Source: Metaruminococcus_A sp964607135
Lineage (GTDB): Bacteria > Bacillota > Clostridia > Oscillospirales > Ruminococcaceae
Direction: 5' to 3'
NCBI GenBank assembly: GCA_964607135.1
Contig: CAZSIV010000008.1
Coordinates: forward strand, 18,611 to 82,610
Length of the DNA stretch: 64,000 nt
Both the position numbers and the translations under genes were made by a program. The notes beneath the pieces were generated by a model. The model saw nothing but the letters and a program-made list of their open reading frames with translations, was not told where the DNA came from and did not search any database. Each line of letters opens with the position of its first letter. Position 1 is the stretch's first letter. Shown piece by piece: positions 25,124 through 33,765 of this stretch.

Positions 25124-27137
25124 TATCTTTTACCCAAAGCTTGCGGCATCAAACCTGCGGAAAAATTCCAGGGCTTATTTTCCCTATATCCTGTCGAGCA
25201 TCTTTACCATCGTCACCTTTTACTCGATCTTCTCCCTGGCGCAAAATCCCGGGCTGAGCGAGCTTCCGGGCGGCGATGCCGTCCGCGTCCTCTTCTGCCT
25301 CGGCGTCATCATCGTGGGAATCTTTTCGGTCGCGCTGCTCTTTTACACCAACAGCTTCCTCATCAAGCAGCGAAAAAAGGAGCTCGGCTTATACAGCATC
25401 CTCGGGATGGAGAAGCGCCACATCGCCAGGGTCTTGCTCTTCGAGGTGCTCTTTACTGCCCTGATCAGCATCACCCTCGGGGTTTTAGGGGGAATTCTCA
25501 TTGAGAAACTCCTCTTTTTGGCGCTGCTGGCCCTGCTCAAGATCGAAACGCCGGTCGCCTTTTCCATCTCTCCGTCGGTCATTCTGATTACGATGATCCT
25601 TTTCGCCGCCATCTTTTTCCTGACCCTCTTAACCAACCTTTTGCAGATCAAGCTGGCCAATCCCATCACGCTGCTCCGGGGCGGGGAGCACGGGGAGCGG
25701 GAACCCAAGACCAAATGGATCCTCACCATCATCGGATTTGCTGCCCTCGGCACGGGCTACTGGATTGCAATCACCGTTTCGTCCCCAATGGATGCGCTCG
25801 GCCTTTTCTTCGTGGCAGTTCTCGCCGTCATCATCGGAACCTACTGTCTCTTCACCGCCGGGAGCATCGCCGTATTGAAGCTTCTGAAAAAGAACAAGAC
25901 CTTTTATTACCGGCCGAACAACTTCATTTCAATCTCCGGCATGATCTACCGGATGAAACAGAACGCCGTCGGTTTGGCCAACATCTGCATCCTCAGCACC
26001 ATGGTGCTGGTGACCGTCTCCACCACCGTCTCGCTTTACGCCGGGCAGGAAGATATGCTGCTCGACCGGCATCCCCGGGACGTGGGCATCTCGTTTTACG
26101 ATCTGCGCGACGATGACTCGGGAGAGATGCTCAGTACAGCTGAAGAAGAGCGTGCAAAGCTCAGCAGAATCATCGATCAGGTTTGTTCGGAATACGAGGT
26201 GACGGCCGAAGATCAGCTGGAATACAAATCCTATTTCGGCAATCCGGTCGAACGGCGGGGAAACGAATTTTATCTGACGAAAGATTTTAATTCCGCCAAC
26301 GGGATTACGACTATGACCTGGATCACACTGGACGACTACAACCGGATGGAGAAGGCCGGCCTTTCCTTGGCAGAGGATGAAGTGATGGTCTTCAGCAGCT
26401 CCGGCACTTATGGAGCGGATTCTCTCCAGCTGGGGGAACTGAAGCTGAAGGTCTCTAAAGATTTGGATTCCCTCCCCTTCATCCAAAAAAACGGCGACTC
26501 CTCTTACGAGCAATATGTCGTCGTCATGAAGGATGAAACGGCGGTTGGAAAAGCGTTCGGTGCATTTTTCCCCGGCGACGTCTCAGAATTGGTCGACGGC
26601 GCTAGCACCTATTTTGGATTCAACCTCAAGGCAGAGGATCCGGAGATTGCCAAAGCCGCCAGCAAGCGGATGGAAGAACTGGTTCGCAAAGGGGTCAACG
26701 CCAGCTTCTCTTTCCTCTACTCCACCCGGGACGATTGGTATGGAACCTACGGCGGATTCCTTTTCCTCGGAATCTTCCTCGGCGCACTCTTTATGATGGC
26801 CGCGATTCTCATCATCTATTATAAGCAGATTTCAGAGGGATACGACGACCATGACCGCTTTGAGATCATGCAGAAGGTGGGTCTGAGCAAAAAAGAGGTC
26901 AAAAAGACGATCCACAAGCAGGTCCTGATGGTCTTCTTTCTCCCCCTTGCCGTTGCGGTTCTCCACACGGTGGTTGCTTTCAACGTAATCAAAAGGATCC
27001 TGCTCCTCTTCGGATTGACCAACATCTGGATCTTTGCCGTCTGCACCGCTGTCACCATCCTGTTCTTTGCCGCCGTTTATTTCATCGTCTACACGCTGAC
27101 CGCAAAGTCTTACTATAAAATCGTAGAACAACAGTAA
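25113..27137 (+). CDS. BceB-type ABC transporter permease
   Basis: About 674 residues with ten membrane helices and a large extracytoplasmic domain (about 300-540) between helices 7 and 8, the layout of BceB/VraE proteins that remove lipid II-binding peptides such as bacitracin. PKLAASNLRKNSRAYFPYIL is the usual N terminus. GTG at 25113 is chosen (TTG at 25116 also possible); it overlaps the ATPase stop by 11 bases. Normally a BceRS two-component system sits next to such genes; none is here. Confidence 0.87.
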   Translation: MLNNIFYPKLAASNLRKNSRAYFPYILSSIFTIVTFYSIFSLAQNPGLSELPGGDAVRVLFCLGVIIVGIFSVALLFYTNSFLIKQRKKELGLYSILGMEKRHIARVLLFEVLFTALISITLGVLGGILIEKLLFLALLALLKIETPVAFSISPSVILITMILFAAIFFLTLLTNLLQIKLANPITLLRGGEHGEREPKTKWILTIIGFAALGTGYWIAITVSSPMDALGLFFVAVLAVIIGTYCLFTAGSIAVLKLLKKNKTFYYRPNNFISISGMIYRMKQNAVGLANICILSTMVLVTVSTTVSLYAGQEDMLLDRHPRDVGISFYDLRDDDSGEMLSTAEEERAKLSRIIDQVCSEYEVTAEDQLEYKSYFGNPVERRGNEFYLTKDFNSANGITTMTWITLDDYNRMEKAGLSLAEDEVMVFSSSGTYGADSLQLGELKLKVSKDLDSLPFIQKNGDSSYEQYVVVMKDETAVGKAFGAFFPGDVSELVDGASTYFGFNLKAEDPEIAKAASKRMEELVRKGVNASFSFLYSTRDDWYGTYGGFLFLGIFLGALFMMAAILIIYYKQISEGYDDHDRFEIMQKVGLSKKEVKKTIHKQVLMVFFLPLAVAVLHTVVAFNVIKRILLLFGLTNIWIFAVCTAVTILFFAAVYFIVYTLTAKSYYKIVEQQ

Positions 27138-27153
27138 AAGGAAAGGAACTTTT

Positions 27154-27276
27154 ATGAAAAAAGCTTGGTATATCACGTTATTTATCCTGACTGCCGCTGT
27201 CATCGTACTCTTCTCCTTTTTTGCAGCGGTTTTCCGGGTCATCTTTAAAAAACGCCAGACTTCTCCCACAATATAA
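27154..27276 (+). CDS. 40-residue membrane protein in the BceAB operon
   Basis: MKKAWYITLFILTAAVIVLF then a basic tail (RVIFKKRQ). AAGGAA precedes the ATG, which lies 16 bases after the permease stop and before the operon terminator. One transmembrane helix. It may be a small accessory subunit of the exporter; no family recognised. Confidence 0.65.
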   Translation: MKKAWYITLFILTAAVIVLFSFFAAVFRVIFKKRQTSPTI

Positions 27277-27292
27277 ATCACCCCTGAAAGGG

Positions 27293-27338
27293 GCAGGAAC
27301 GGCTCCGCTTTAATCGGCGGGGCCGTTCCTGCGTTTTA
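27293..27338 (+). terminator. terminator of the BceAB operon
   Basis: GCAGGAACGGC (27293-27303) pairs with GCCGTTCCTGC (27322-27332), followed by GTTTT. Confidence 0.8.
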
Positions 27339-27395
27339 TGAGGGGGGTTCATCTGATGAAGATTGGGCGGACAGACAAAAAACGCCGCTTGGATT

Positions 27396-27403
27396 CATAC
27401 ACT
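27396..27403 (+). promoter_or_regulatory. possible sigma-E -10 element of sigK
   Basis: CATACACT matches the sigma-E -10 consensus (CATACAnT). It lies 23 bases before the sigK ATG. The -35 region (an A-run about 14 bases upstream) is only a partial match. Confidence 0.45.
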
Positions 27404-27426
27404 TAAAATCGGAAGGATGTGCTGCT

Positions 27427-28119
27427 ATGTTTACAATGCTGTTTTCACTGATCTGCTCCAACCTGCTCTATTTCGCGCTGCACGTTGAAGGGCACGGCTC
27501 CTTTCCCAAGCCGCTCTCCCCCAAACGAGAGCAGGAATGCTTTGAGCGGATGGCTGCGGGGGATGAGGCTGCCCGGACGGAGCTGATCGAACACAATCTG
27601 CGCCTGGTCGCCCACATTATCAAAAAATATTACGCTTCCTCCAACGACCAGGACGATTTGATCTCGATCGGGAGCATCGGGCTGGTCAAGGCGGTCAACA
27701 CCTTTAACTATGAAAAGGGTACCCGCTTTGCGACATATGCATCCAGGTGTATCGAAAATGAAATCCTAATGTATTTCCGCAATCTCAAAAAAACGGCGGG
27801 GGACGTGTATATCAATGACCCGATCGACACCGACAAGGACGGAAACGCTTTGACGCTGCTGGATATTTTCGCTGAAGACGACAGCATCATTGACGACCTC
27901 GACCTGAAATTCAAGACGCAGCAGCTCTATGAATATATCCGCGACACCCTTTCCCCAAGGGAACAGCGGATCATTCTGCTCCGCTACGGCATCGGGGGGC
28001 GAAAGCCGCTGACGCAGCGGGAGGTCGCCGTCAAATTGGGGATTTCACGCTCCTATGTCAGCCGGATTGAAAAGAAAGCGTTGGAAAAGCTGCAAAAAAG
28101 ATTTGAGCGTACCCGCTGA
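27427..28119 (+). CDS. sigK: RNA polymerase sporulation sigma factor, sigma-K precursor
   Basis: 230 residues. The first 20 or so are hydrophobic (MFTMLFSLICSNLLYFAL), the pro-sequence that keeps pro-sigma-K at the membrane until SpoIVFB-type cleavage. Region 2 (HNLRLVAHIIKKYY, DDLISIGSIGLVKAVNTF) and region 4 (LSPREQRIILLRYGIGG, TQREVAVKLGISRSYVSRIEKKAL) are complete. Directs late mother-cell transcription during sporulation. The gene is continuous, with no skin element. Its presence marks the organism as a spore-former. Confidence 0.93.
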   Translation: MFTMLFSLICSNLLYFALHVEGHGSFPKPLSPKREQECFERMAAGDEAARTELIEHNLRLVAHIIKKYYASSNDQDDLISIGSIGLVKAVNTFNYEKGTRFATYASRCIENEILMYFRNLKKTAGDVYINDPIDTDKDGNALTLLDIFAEDDSIIDDLDLKFKTQQLYEYIRDTLSPREQRIILLRYGIGGRKPLTQREVAVKLGISRSYVSRIEKKALEKLQKRFERTR

Positions 28120-28224
28120 GGACCGCCCTTCTAAACCGGCCCTCAGCCGGAGGATTTTATCGGCGCGCCGTCCGCAGCCCTTTTTGTTTCCGCCGGCCCT
28201 AAAAAATTTCGTTGTGAAATACAT

Positions 28225-28253
28225 TTGATTTTTTTCACGGCTTATGCTATAAT
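28225..28253 (+). promoter_or_regulatory. promoter of tRNA-Pro
   Basis: TTGATT (28225-28230), 17-base spacer, TATAAT (28248-28253), 31 bases before the tRNA. Confidence 0.8.
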
Positions 28254-28284
28254 AAATCTGTCAGCAGAATGGCTGACGGGTTTT

Positions 28285-28361
28285 CTGGGCGTAGCGCAGC
28301 TTGGTAGCGCGCCACCTTGGGGTGGTGGAGGCCGTGGGTTCAAGTCCCGTCGCTCAGACCA
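28285..28361 (+). tRNA. tRNA-Pro (GGG)
   Basis: 77 bases: acceptor CTGGGCG/CGCTCAG with one G-U pair, anticodon stem CCACC/GGTGG, loop TTGGGGT with anticodon GGG at 28319-28321, T arm GGTTCAAGTCC, encoded CCA. Confidence 0.9.
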
Positions 28362-28385
28362 GCGGCGAGTCGCCGCAGACATGCG

Positions 28386-28416
28386 CGCACCTCACTTGAT
28401 GGGGTGCGTTTTGTTT
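28386..28416 (+). terminator. terminator of tRNA-Pro
   Basis: CGCACC (28386-28391) pairs with GGTGCG (28403-28408), then TTTTGTTTT. Confidence 0.75.
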
Positions 28417-28431
28417 TATACCCGCGTTTAA

Positions 28432-28797
28432 GCCGGACTCTTTTTATTTTTAGAAAGTTCAAGACACGGTTTAGACCAGCAGCTTTTTCGTATCCTCTTG
28501 CCAGACAAAGGGCTCGTCCGACGGCTCGCACCCTGACGGCTTATCAAATTATTTAAGCTGTCATCCTACCGGACATGTCCCGCATATTTTCATTCTCGGC
28601 GGCTCGCGGGCTGTGATCGTTATTGCCGGAGCTGTCCGCGGATCGCATCTATTCACCCGGTCACAGGCTGCGTATTGAGCGGATGCAGTCAACCCAACCT
28701 GGGTGCAGACTGCGTGCCGACAGAAATTCCCGCACAGCCCATAAGATATTGCCTGTGCCGATTGAGCGGAGCCCCCTTTTCGTCGTTTTCAGCCTAA
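28432..28797. other. gene-free spacer
   Basis: About 370 bases between the tRNA-Pro terminator and the next hairpin. I see no reading frame with a ribosome site and no clear RNA fold. Confidence 0.5.
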
Positions 28798-28842
28798 AAA
28801 GCAGCAGCCCGCTATTTTTGGCGGGCTGCTGCTTTCGTTTTT
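28798..28842. terminator. bidirectional terminator
   Basis: AAAGCAGCAGCCCGC (28798-28812) pairs with GCGGGCTGCTGCTTT (28821-28835), with T-runs on both strands. On the minus strand it ends the G5/3D-protein gene. Confidence 0.8.
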
Positions 28843-28919
28843 CCTTCTCTCAACCCGGTCCTTTCCGTCAAGGAGAATTCACAAGGAGAGGGAAACTCAA
28901 CCGGTACCATGGATTTTCA

Positions 28920-29987
28920 TTATGATAAGACATAAACGTTTACTGTTTTTGCGCCGAAGTGGCAGCTTTCCGCATAGGTTGCAAAGAAGCAGTCCACCAA
29001 AACCCGGCCGTCCATCATGGCCGTTCCAGTATCGGCAGCCACAGCGTAACCGTAGACATAGCGGCCGTCCGTCGAAGTGATATACAGCTTGCTTCCATAG
29101 GGGATAATATTCGGATTGACCGCGACAGACCCCGGTTTCAGGTACCGGCCGCTCGCCCCTTTTACATTGGGGTAACGGCTGCTGCTGTAGGCGGTCGCTT
29201 TCCCGGTGAGTACTCTTGCATAATTCACCGGAACGCCGTTGGCATCGAGTTCGAAATCCTCCGGCGGCAAAATTTCCGAAGCGATCGGGGTAGAACTGGT
29301 CCCGACGATTTGATGCTGCGTTACAGGCTGTTCTACAACTTCATTGGACAGCGTTTCTACGTCAGTCACAATGCCGTCTACCAGCGTCCGGCGGAAGGTG
29401 GCAATCTGCTTCCCCTCTTTACCCGCCTGGGTCACAATGATTTTGTTTTTGTAAAGCGCTTTTGTCTCCTTGCTCTCCACCTCAAAGGGGAGAACGGTTT
29501 CCTCGGTCACCGTCTCATAGGTGACGCGGTTGATCGAAATCTTGATCCCGGACACGACTTCCTCATAAGGGGAGACATTGATCAAATCGTCGTCCGCAAG
29601 TGAAAGCCCTGCTTTCTCCAGTGCATCGTTTACCGTCCCGCGGGCCATCATGACCTCTACGGTCTCCCCGTCGGCCGAAATGCTGACCGGAAAGGCGCGG
29701 TAGACGGTCAGGCTTGCCGCTCCGTTTTCATCAAAGCCGGTAAACTCAAACTCGTCGTCGGCCGAAAGGCTGACGCCCCCGTTTTCCAAAACCTCCTCTG
29801 CGGAAATTTCGCTGTTGGTTGTATAATACTTTAAAACGTCCTCATCATCGTAGATATACACAATATTGGTTGCAAAGGTGATACCGGTAAGGGTGGCAAC
29901 CATAATTGTGGATACCAGGGCTGCGGCGACAATCCGGAACCGAAGACAGCTCCAAACCGCCGGCAGCTTTTTCCAGAAGGTGCTCAT
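28920..29987 (-). CDS. YabE-like cell-wall protein: DUF348, G5 and 3D domains
   Basis: 355 residues from MSTFWKKLP, with AAGGAG eight bases upstream. A membrane anchor (IVAAALVSTIMVATLTGITFA, about 20-40) leads to DUF348-type modules, a G5 domain (EETVLPFEVESKETKALYKN to about 215) and a C-terminal 3D domain (LTGKATAYSSSRYPN, GSKLYITS, AVAADTGTAMMDGRVLVDCFF). The three aspartates D-x, D-G and D-C of the 3D active site are present. Relatives are lytic transglycosylase-like wall hydrolases (YabE, Rpf-like) used in growth or spore resuscitation. The gene has its own perfect promoter. Confidence 0.88.
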   Translation of the reverse strand: MSTFWKKLPAVWSCLRFRIVAAALVSTIMVATLTGITFATNIVYIYDDEDVLKYYTTNSEISAEEVLENGGVSLSADDEFEFTGFDENGAASLTVYRAFPVSISADGETVEVMMARGTVNDALEKAGLSLADDDLINVSPYEEVVSGIKISINRVTYETVTEETVLPFEVESKETKALYKNKIIVTQAGKEGKQIATFRRTLVDGIVTDVETLSNEVVEQPVTQHQIVGTSSTPIASEILPPEDFELDANGVPVNYARVLTGKATAYSSSRYPNVKGASGRYLKPGSVAVNPNIIPYGSKLYITSTDGRYVYGYAVAADTGTAMMDGRVLVDCFFATYAESCHFGAKTVNVYVLS

Positions 29988-30033
29988 CCAAAATCTCCTT
30001 TTTGGGCAATAGCCGAAATCCATTTGTTACGAT

Positions 30034-30080
30034 TGTAACCGGTTTGTAGCCATTATATTCATAAAAACCGTCTCTGTCAA
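30034..30080 (-). promoter_or_regulatory. consensus promoter and WalR-like box of the YabE-like gene
   Basis: On the minus strand TTGACA (30080-30075), 17-base spacer, TATAAT (30057-30052): a perfect sigma-A promoter. TGTAAC-N5-TGTAGC at 30034-30050 (read on the plus strand) differs by one base from the WalR box TGTWAH-N5-TGTWAH and covers the start of transcription, where WalR represses wall-hydrolase genes in Bacillus. Confidence 0.65.
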
Positions 30081-30140
30081 GAAATTCAGACAGGGCAAAT
30101 TTGTTCAATTTGACGAAGCGGTCGGATCGGAATTGATACA

Positions 30141-30719
30141 TTTCCGATGGAATCCGGTCGAAAAAAGCAACTTTTCCGTTTTGTTTGCATTGGAATTACG
30201 GAATCTTTTGATAAATTCACCAAATCGCCGGTGATGGGGGATTGATATTTTTTGAATAAAATAATCTTATATCTATTTTTTTAATTGTGTAAAAACACAA
30301 TAATTTCTTAACAGGCAGCTTATTTCTCAAATAAAAAATATGGATATTATTTCTACAAACTGTATAATGAAGCTCTGCGTTTTTTCCTTGTTTTATCCCG
30401 CTTTGAGGGCAAATCCATCCCCCAAAAGCGGCGTTTTTTTCACTGTATAGAAATGAATATGCCTTCCGGGCCGTTTTTAAGAAAATTACGGAAAAGGAAT
30501 CAGAACATGATAGATAAAAAATAATACAATTCTGTTTTCCCCTCAAAAATCGGATTTTTTCGCCGCGTTTCTCCTTTTTTATTCTCTTCACCCGACTGAG
30601 AAGCGTTAAAAAGGATAACAGCCCTGTTACTTTTTGTCGTAAAACCGCGGGAAGAGCGAGTTCTTTGCAACAAGGAAGGCAACGCCTTACAAAACAGGCC
30701 GGCCCAGGTCCGATAAAAT
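30141..30719. other. AT-rich gene-free region
   Basis: About 580 bases without a convincing gene. It is clearly more AT-rich than the rest of the window. A small dyad TTGTGT/ACACAA (30285-30300) is the only structure I see. Confidence 0.5.
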
Positions 30720-30750
30720 AAAACAGCCCCGGACAAATCCGAAGCTGTTT
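30720..30750 (-). terminator. terminator of the activase gene
   Basis: On the minus strand AAACAGC...CGGA-TTTG-TCCG...GCTGTTT followed by TATTTT, just after the activase stop. Confidence 0.75.
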
Positions 30751-30763
30751 CAAGAAATCTGTT

Positions 30764-31740
30764 TTATTGCCGGACGAGCTCCGCGCGGCACCCTTCAAAA
30801 CAGGCTTTCGCCGCTTCCATCCACTCGGTAGACGGTTCCTTACAGGAAAGGGTGTAGGGGATTCCCAACGCCGCATATTTTCCAACGCCGTAGCGGTGAT
30901 ACGGGATCAACTCAATCCGCTCTAAGGGAAGGTCCTTGAGGAAAGCGGCGATCTTCCCGATCTCCTCCATGTCGTGAAAATCGGGAATCAGCGGAACGCG
31001 GACCCAAATCCGGGCGCCCCGCCGGCAAAGCTCCCGGAGGTTTGCAAGAATCTTATCGTTTTTGACGCCGGTTGCGGCCAGGTGTTTTTCCGGCGTGACG
31101 AATTTAACGTCGTATAAAAACAGGTCGACATCGGGCAGGATCGTTTCAAACATCTCCCACAGGACATTCCCCGCCGTGTCGACAGCCGTGTGGAATCCCG
31201 CTTCCCGGCAGCGCTTCAGCATCTCCGAAAGGAAAACGTTTTGAAGCACCGGCTCCCCGCCCGAAAAGGTCACGCCTCCGCCGGAGCTTCGGTAAAACTC
31301 CGCATCCGCCGCAAGCCGCTCAAACAGCTCCTCCTCGGAGTACCCCCTGCCATTGAGCTCCAGCGCGCCGGCGGGACAGCGGGAAACACATTCGCCGCAG
31401 CCGGTGCAGACCGAGGCGTTGTACCGCAGAACGGCCTGAAACGGGATGCACTCCGGATTGTNNNNNNNNNNNNNNNNNNNNNNNNNNNNNNNNNNNNNNN
31501 NNNNNNNNNNNNNNNNNNNNNNNNNNNNNNNNNNNNNNNNNNNNNNNNNNNNNNNNNNNNNCAGACCGAGGCGTTGTACCGCAGAACGGCCTGAAACGGG
31601 ATGCACTCCGGATTGTGGCACCAGGCGCAGCGGAGATTACAGCCGCGAAAAAAAACCGTCGTCCGGATACCGGGACCATCGTCTAAAGAAAACTGCTGGA
31701 TATTGCTGATAAATCCTTTTGGTTTTTCCATCTTCATCAT
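30764..31740 (-). CDS. glycyl-radical enzyme activating enzyme (PflA-like), split by assembly gap
   Basis: As printed the frame is broken by 100 Ns, but removing the gap and one of two identical 55-base flanks leaves an open frame of 273 residues. The radical SAM motif is RGCNLRCAWCHN (CxxxCxxC), followed by a ferredoxin-like insert CTGCGECVSRCPAGAL that binds a further 4Fe-4S cluster, then FSGGEP. Such enzymes install the glycyl radical on pyruvate formate-lyase-like or diol-dehydratase-like partners. The partner enzyme is not in the window. Many family members have two accessory clusters; this one has one. Confidence 0.85.
31407..31616. other. artificial assembly gap: 100 Ns between identical 55-base ends
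   Basis: Bases 31407-31461 and 31562-31616 are identical, and exactly 100 Ns (31462-31561) separate them. This is the signature of two contigs whose overlapping ends were not merged. Collapsing it removes 155 bases and restores the activase reading frame exactly. Confidence 0.93.
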
Positions 31741-31827
31741 TTTGCTCCGTCTTTTACAAAAAAGTTTCTGAGATGAACCGGTCTCAGCCGGAAAGCTGCG
31801 ATATCGCCCGAAGCATTCACTTCACCG

Positions 31828-33573
31828 CTACAGATTGCAGCAGACGATCCCGCGCTCCGCATCCAGCGTGACCACTGCGCCGCTTTTGAGCAGGCCGGTG
31901 GCGTTTGCCACGCCGACCAGCACCGGGAGATCCATCGCAAGGCCGACAATCGCCGCATGGGAGTTGGAGCCGGGCTGTTCGGTGATGATGCCGGAGCTCC
32001 GCTTGATCAGATCGAACAGAGCGTTCGACGTCTGCGGGATCACTAGAATATCCCCGTCCTTGAAATTCTCCGCCGCTTCCGCCGCATCCTTGCAGACGCA
32101 CAGGCGGGCGCAGACGGTTTTGGATGTGATCCCCATGCCGGATGCCAGGATGTGCCCCACCACATGCACCTTCATCATGTTGGTGGTGCCGGACACTCCG
32201 AGAGGCACCCCCGCTGTAATGACAACCAAATCCCCGTCGTCGATGATTCCCGTTTTCTGGGCGGCGTCTACCGCGTGGTCAAAAAGCGCGTCGGTACTGC
32301 TCTCCTCTTTGATCAGCAGAGGGACGACTCCCCAGGAAAGGCTGAGCTGCCGGCAGACATGGGCGCTGGTCGTGCAGCCGATGATCGGCGCATAAGGGCG
32401 GTATTTCGAGATCATCCGGGCCGTTTTGCCCGATTTGGTGACGGTGATGATCGCCGTCGCCCCCAGGTCGTGCGCCGTCGTACAGGTCGCGTGAGAAATC
32501 GCGTTGGTGACGTCCGGCATCTCTTCATATTCCCGGGTCTTGAACCGCTTTACATAGTCGATATCCTGTTCCGCCCGGCAGGCGATCCGCACCATCGTTT
32601 TGAGGGCTTCGACCGGGTAAAGGCCGGCCGCCGTCTCGCCGGAAAGCATGATGGCGCTGGTTCCGTCATAGATCGCGTTGGCAACGTCGGTGGATTCCGC
32701 ACGGGTCGGCCGCGGGTTTTTCATCATCGAGTCGAGCATCTGGGTGGCGGTGATGACCTGTTTCCCGGCCGTATAGGCCTTTTTGATCATCATTTTTTGC
32801 AGGACGGGGACTTCCTCAAGCGGGATTTCCACCCCCATATCGCCCCGGGCGACCATCACGCCGTCCGCGACCCGGAGGATCGCATCCAGGTTTTCCACCC
32901 CCTCGCCGTTCTCAATTTTGGCGATGATGTTGATGCTGTGGCAGTCGTATTCTTCCAAAATCTTCCGGATTTCCAGGATGTCGCCGGCGCTCCGGGTAAA
33001 GGAGGCGGCAATGATATCGAAGCCGTTTTCGATCCCGAAAACAATGTCCTCCCGGTCCTTTTCGCTGATGTAAGGCATCGAGAGCTTGACGCCGGGGACA
33101 TTAACCCCCTTGTTGTTCGAGACGGCTCCGTCGTTGAGCACCCGGCAGACGATGTCGGTATCGGTCACGCTGACGACCGACATCGAGATCAGCCCGTCGT
33201 CGAGCAGGATGGTCGCGCCCGGGTGGACATCGGCGGGAAGACCGTGGTAAGAGATCGAACAGCCCTTCTGCGTCCCCTCTATGTCCTGGGTCGTCAGGGT
33301 GAAAATCTCCCCTTTTGAGAGAACCGCCTTGCCATCCTTAAATTTGCCGATCCGGATCTCCGGCCCTTTTGTGTCCAGCAGGGCCGCCACCGGAAGGTGA
33401 AGCTCCTCCCGGAGCCTTCTGACCCGTTCGATGTTCTTTTTATGATAGGCGTGATCCGCGTGGGAAAAGTTGAAACGCGCCGCGTTCATCCCGCCCAGCA
33501 TCAGCTCCTTTAAGACGTTGTCGTCGTCTGTGGCAGGGCCCAGGGTACAGATAATCTTCGTCTTTCTCACCAT
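31828..33573 (-). CDS. pyk: pyruvate kinase with C-terminal PEP-utiliser domain
   Basis: 581 residues. The barrel and B domain are complete: TKIICTLGPA start, LDTKGPEIR, IIAKIENGEGVENLD, VARGDMGVEI and ITATQMLDSM (substrate and metal binding), and MLSGETAAG. After about residue 475 an extra PEP-utilising mobile domain ends in QPGSNSHAAIVGLAMDLPVLVG, as in Bacillus and Clostridia enzymes. Converts PEP and ADP to pyruvate and ATP. ATG at 33573 has GAGGAGG ten bases upstream. It follows the sodium-pump genes by 21 bases, so it is in their operon. Confidence 0.95.
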   Translation of the reverse strand: MVRKTKIICTLGPATDDDNVLKELMLGGMNAARFNFSHADHAYHKKNIERVRRLREELHLPVAALLDTKGPEIRIGKFKDGKAVLSKGEIFTLTTQDIEGTQKGCSISYHGLPADVHPGATILLDDGLISMSVVSVTDTDIVCRVLNDGAVSNNKGVNVPGVKLSMPYISEKDREDIVFGIENGFDIIAASFTRSAGDILEIRKILEEYDCHSINIIAKIENGEGVENLDAILRVADGVMVARGDMGVEIPLEEVPVLQKMMIKKAYTAGKQVITATQMLDSMMKNPRPTRAESTDVANAIYDGTSAIMLSGETAAGLYPVEALKTMVRIACRAEQDIDYVKRFKTREYEEMPDVTNAISHATCTTAHDLGATAIITVTKSGKTARMISKYRPYAPIIGCTTSAHVCRQLSLSWGVVPLLIKEESSTDALFDHAVDAAQKTGIIDDGDLVVITAGVPLGVSGTTNMMKVHVVGHILASGMGITSKTVCARLCVCKDAAEAAENFKDGDILVIPQTSNALFDLIKRSSGIITEQPGSNSHAAIVGLAMDLPVLVGVANATGLLKSGAVVTLDAERGIVCCNL

Positions 33574-33594
33574 GGCATCCAAACCTCCTCGGCG

Positions 33595-33750
33595 TTATTG
33601 GGATCGATCCGCCTTTGCGGAATCTTTTTTGCGGTTGCTGACCGTCAGCATGATCTGGGTCACGGCAAAAATCACAACGATTACCGTGAAAATAGCGAGC
33701 ATCCCCATCCACATCAGGTTGAGAGAGGCTATAAACGCATCCATGTTCAT
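33595..33750 (-). CDS. sodium-pump decarboxylase gamma subunit, OadG-like
   Basis: 51 residues: one membrane helix (MWMGMLAIFTVIVVIFAVTQ) and a short basic cytoplasmic tail (NRKKDSAKADRSQ). Its size and position directly after the beta subunit (15 bases) are those of OadG-type gamma subunits, which anchor and assemble the decarboxylase. AGGAGG lies about nine bases before the ATG. Confidence 0.7.
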   Translation of the reverse strand: MNMDAFIASLNLMWMGMLAIFTVIVVIFAVTQIMLTVSNRKKDSAKADRSQ

Positions 33751-33765
33751 CTTCCACATCCTCCT

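Noticed and set aside
31446..31709. Frames running through the N block
   Set aside because: Meaningless translations of Ns; the gap is artificial.
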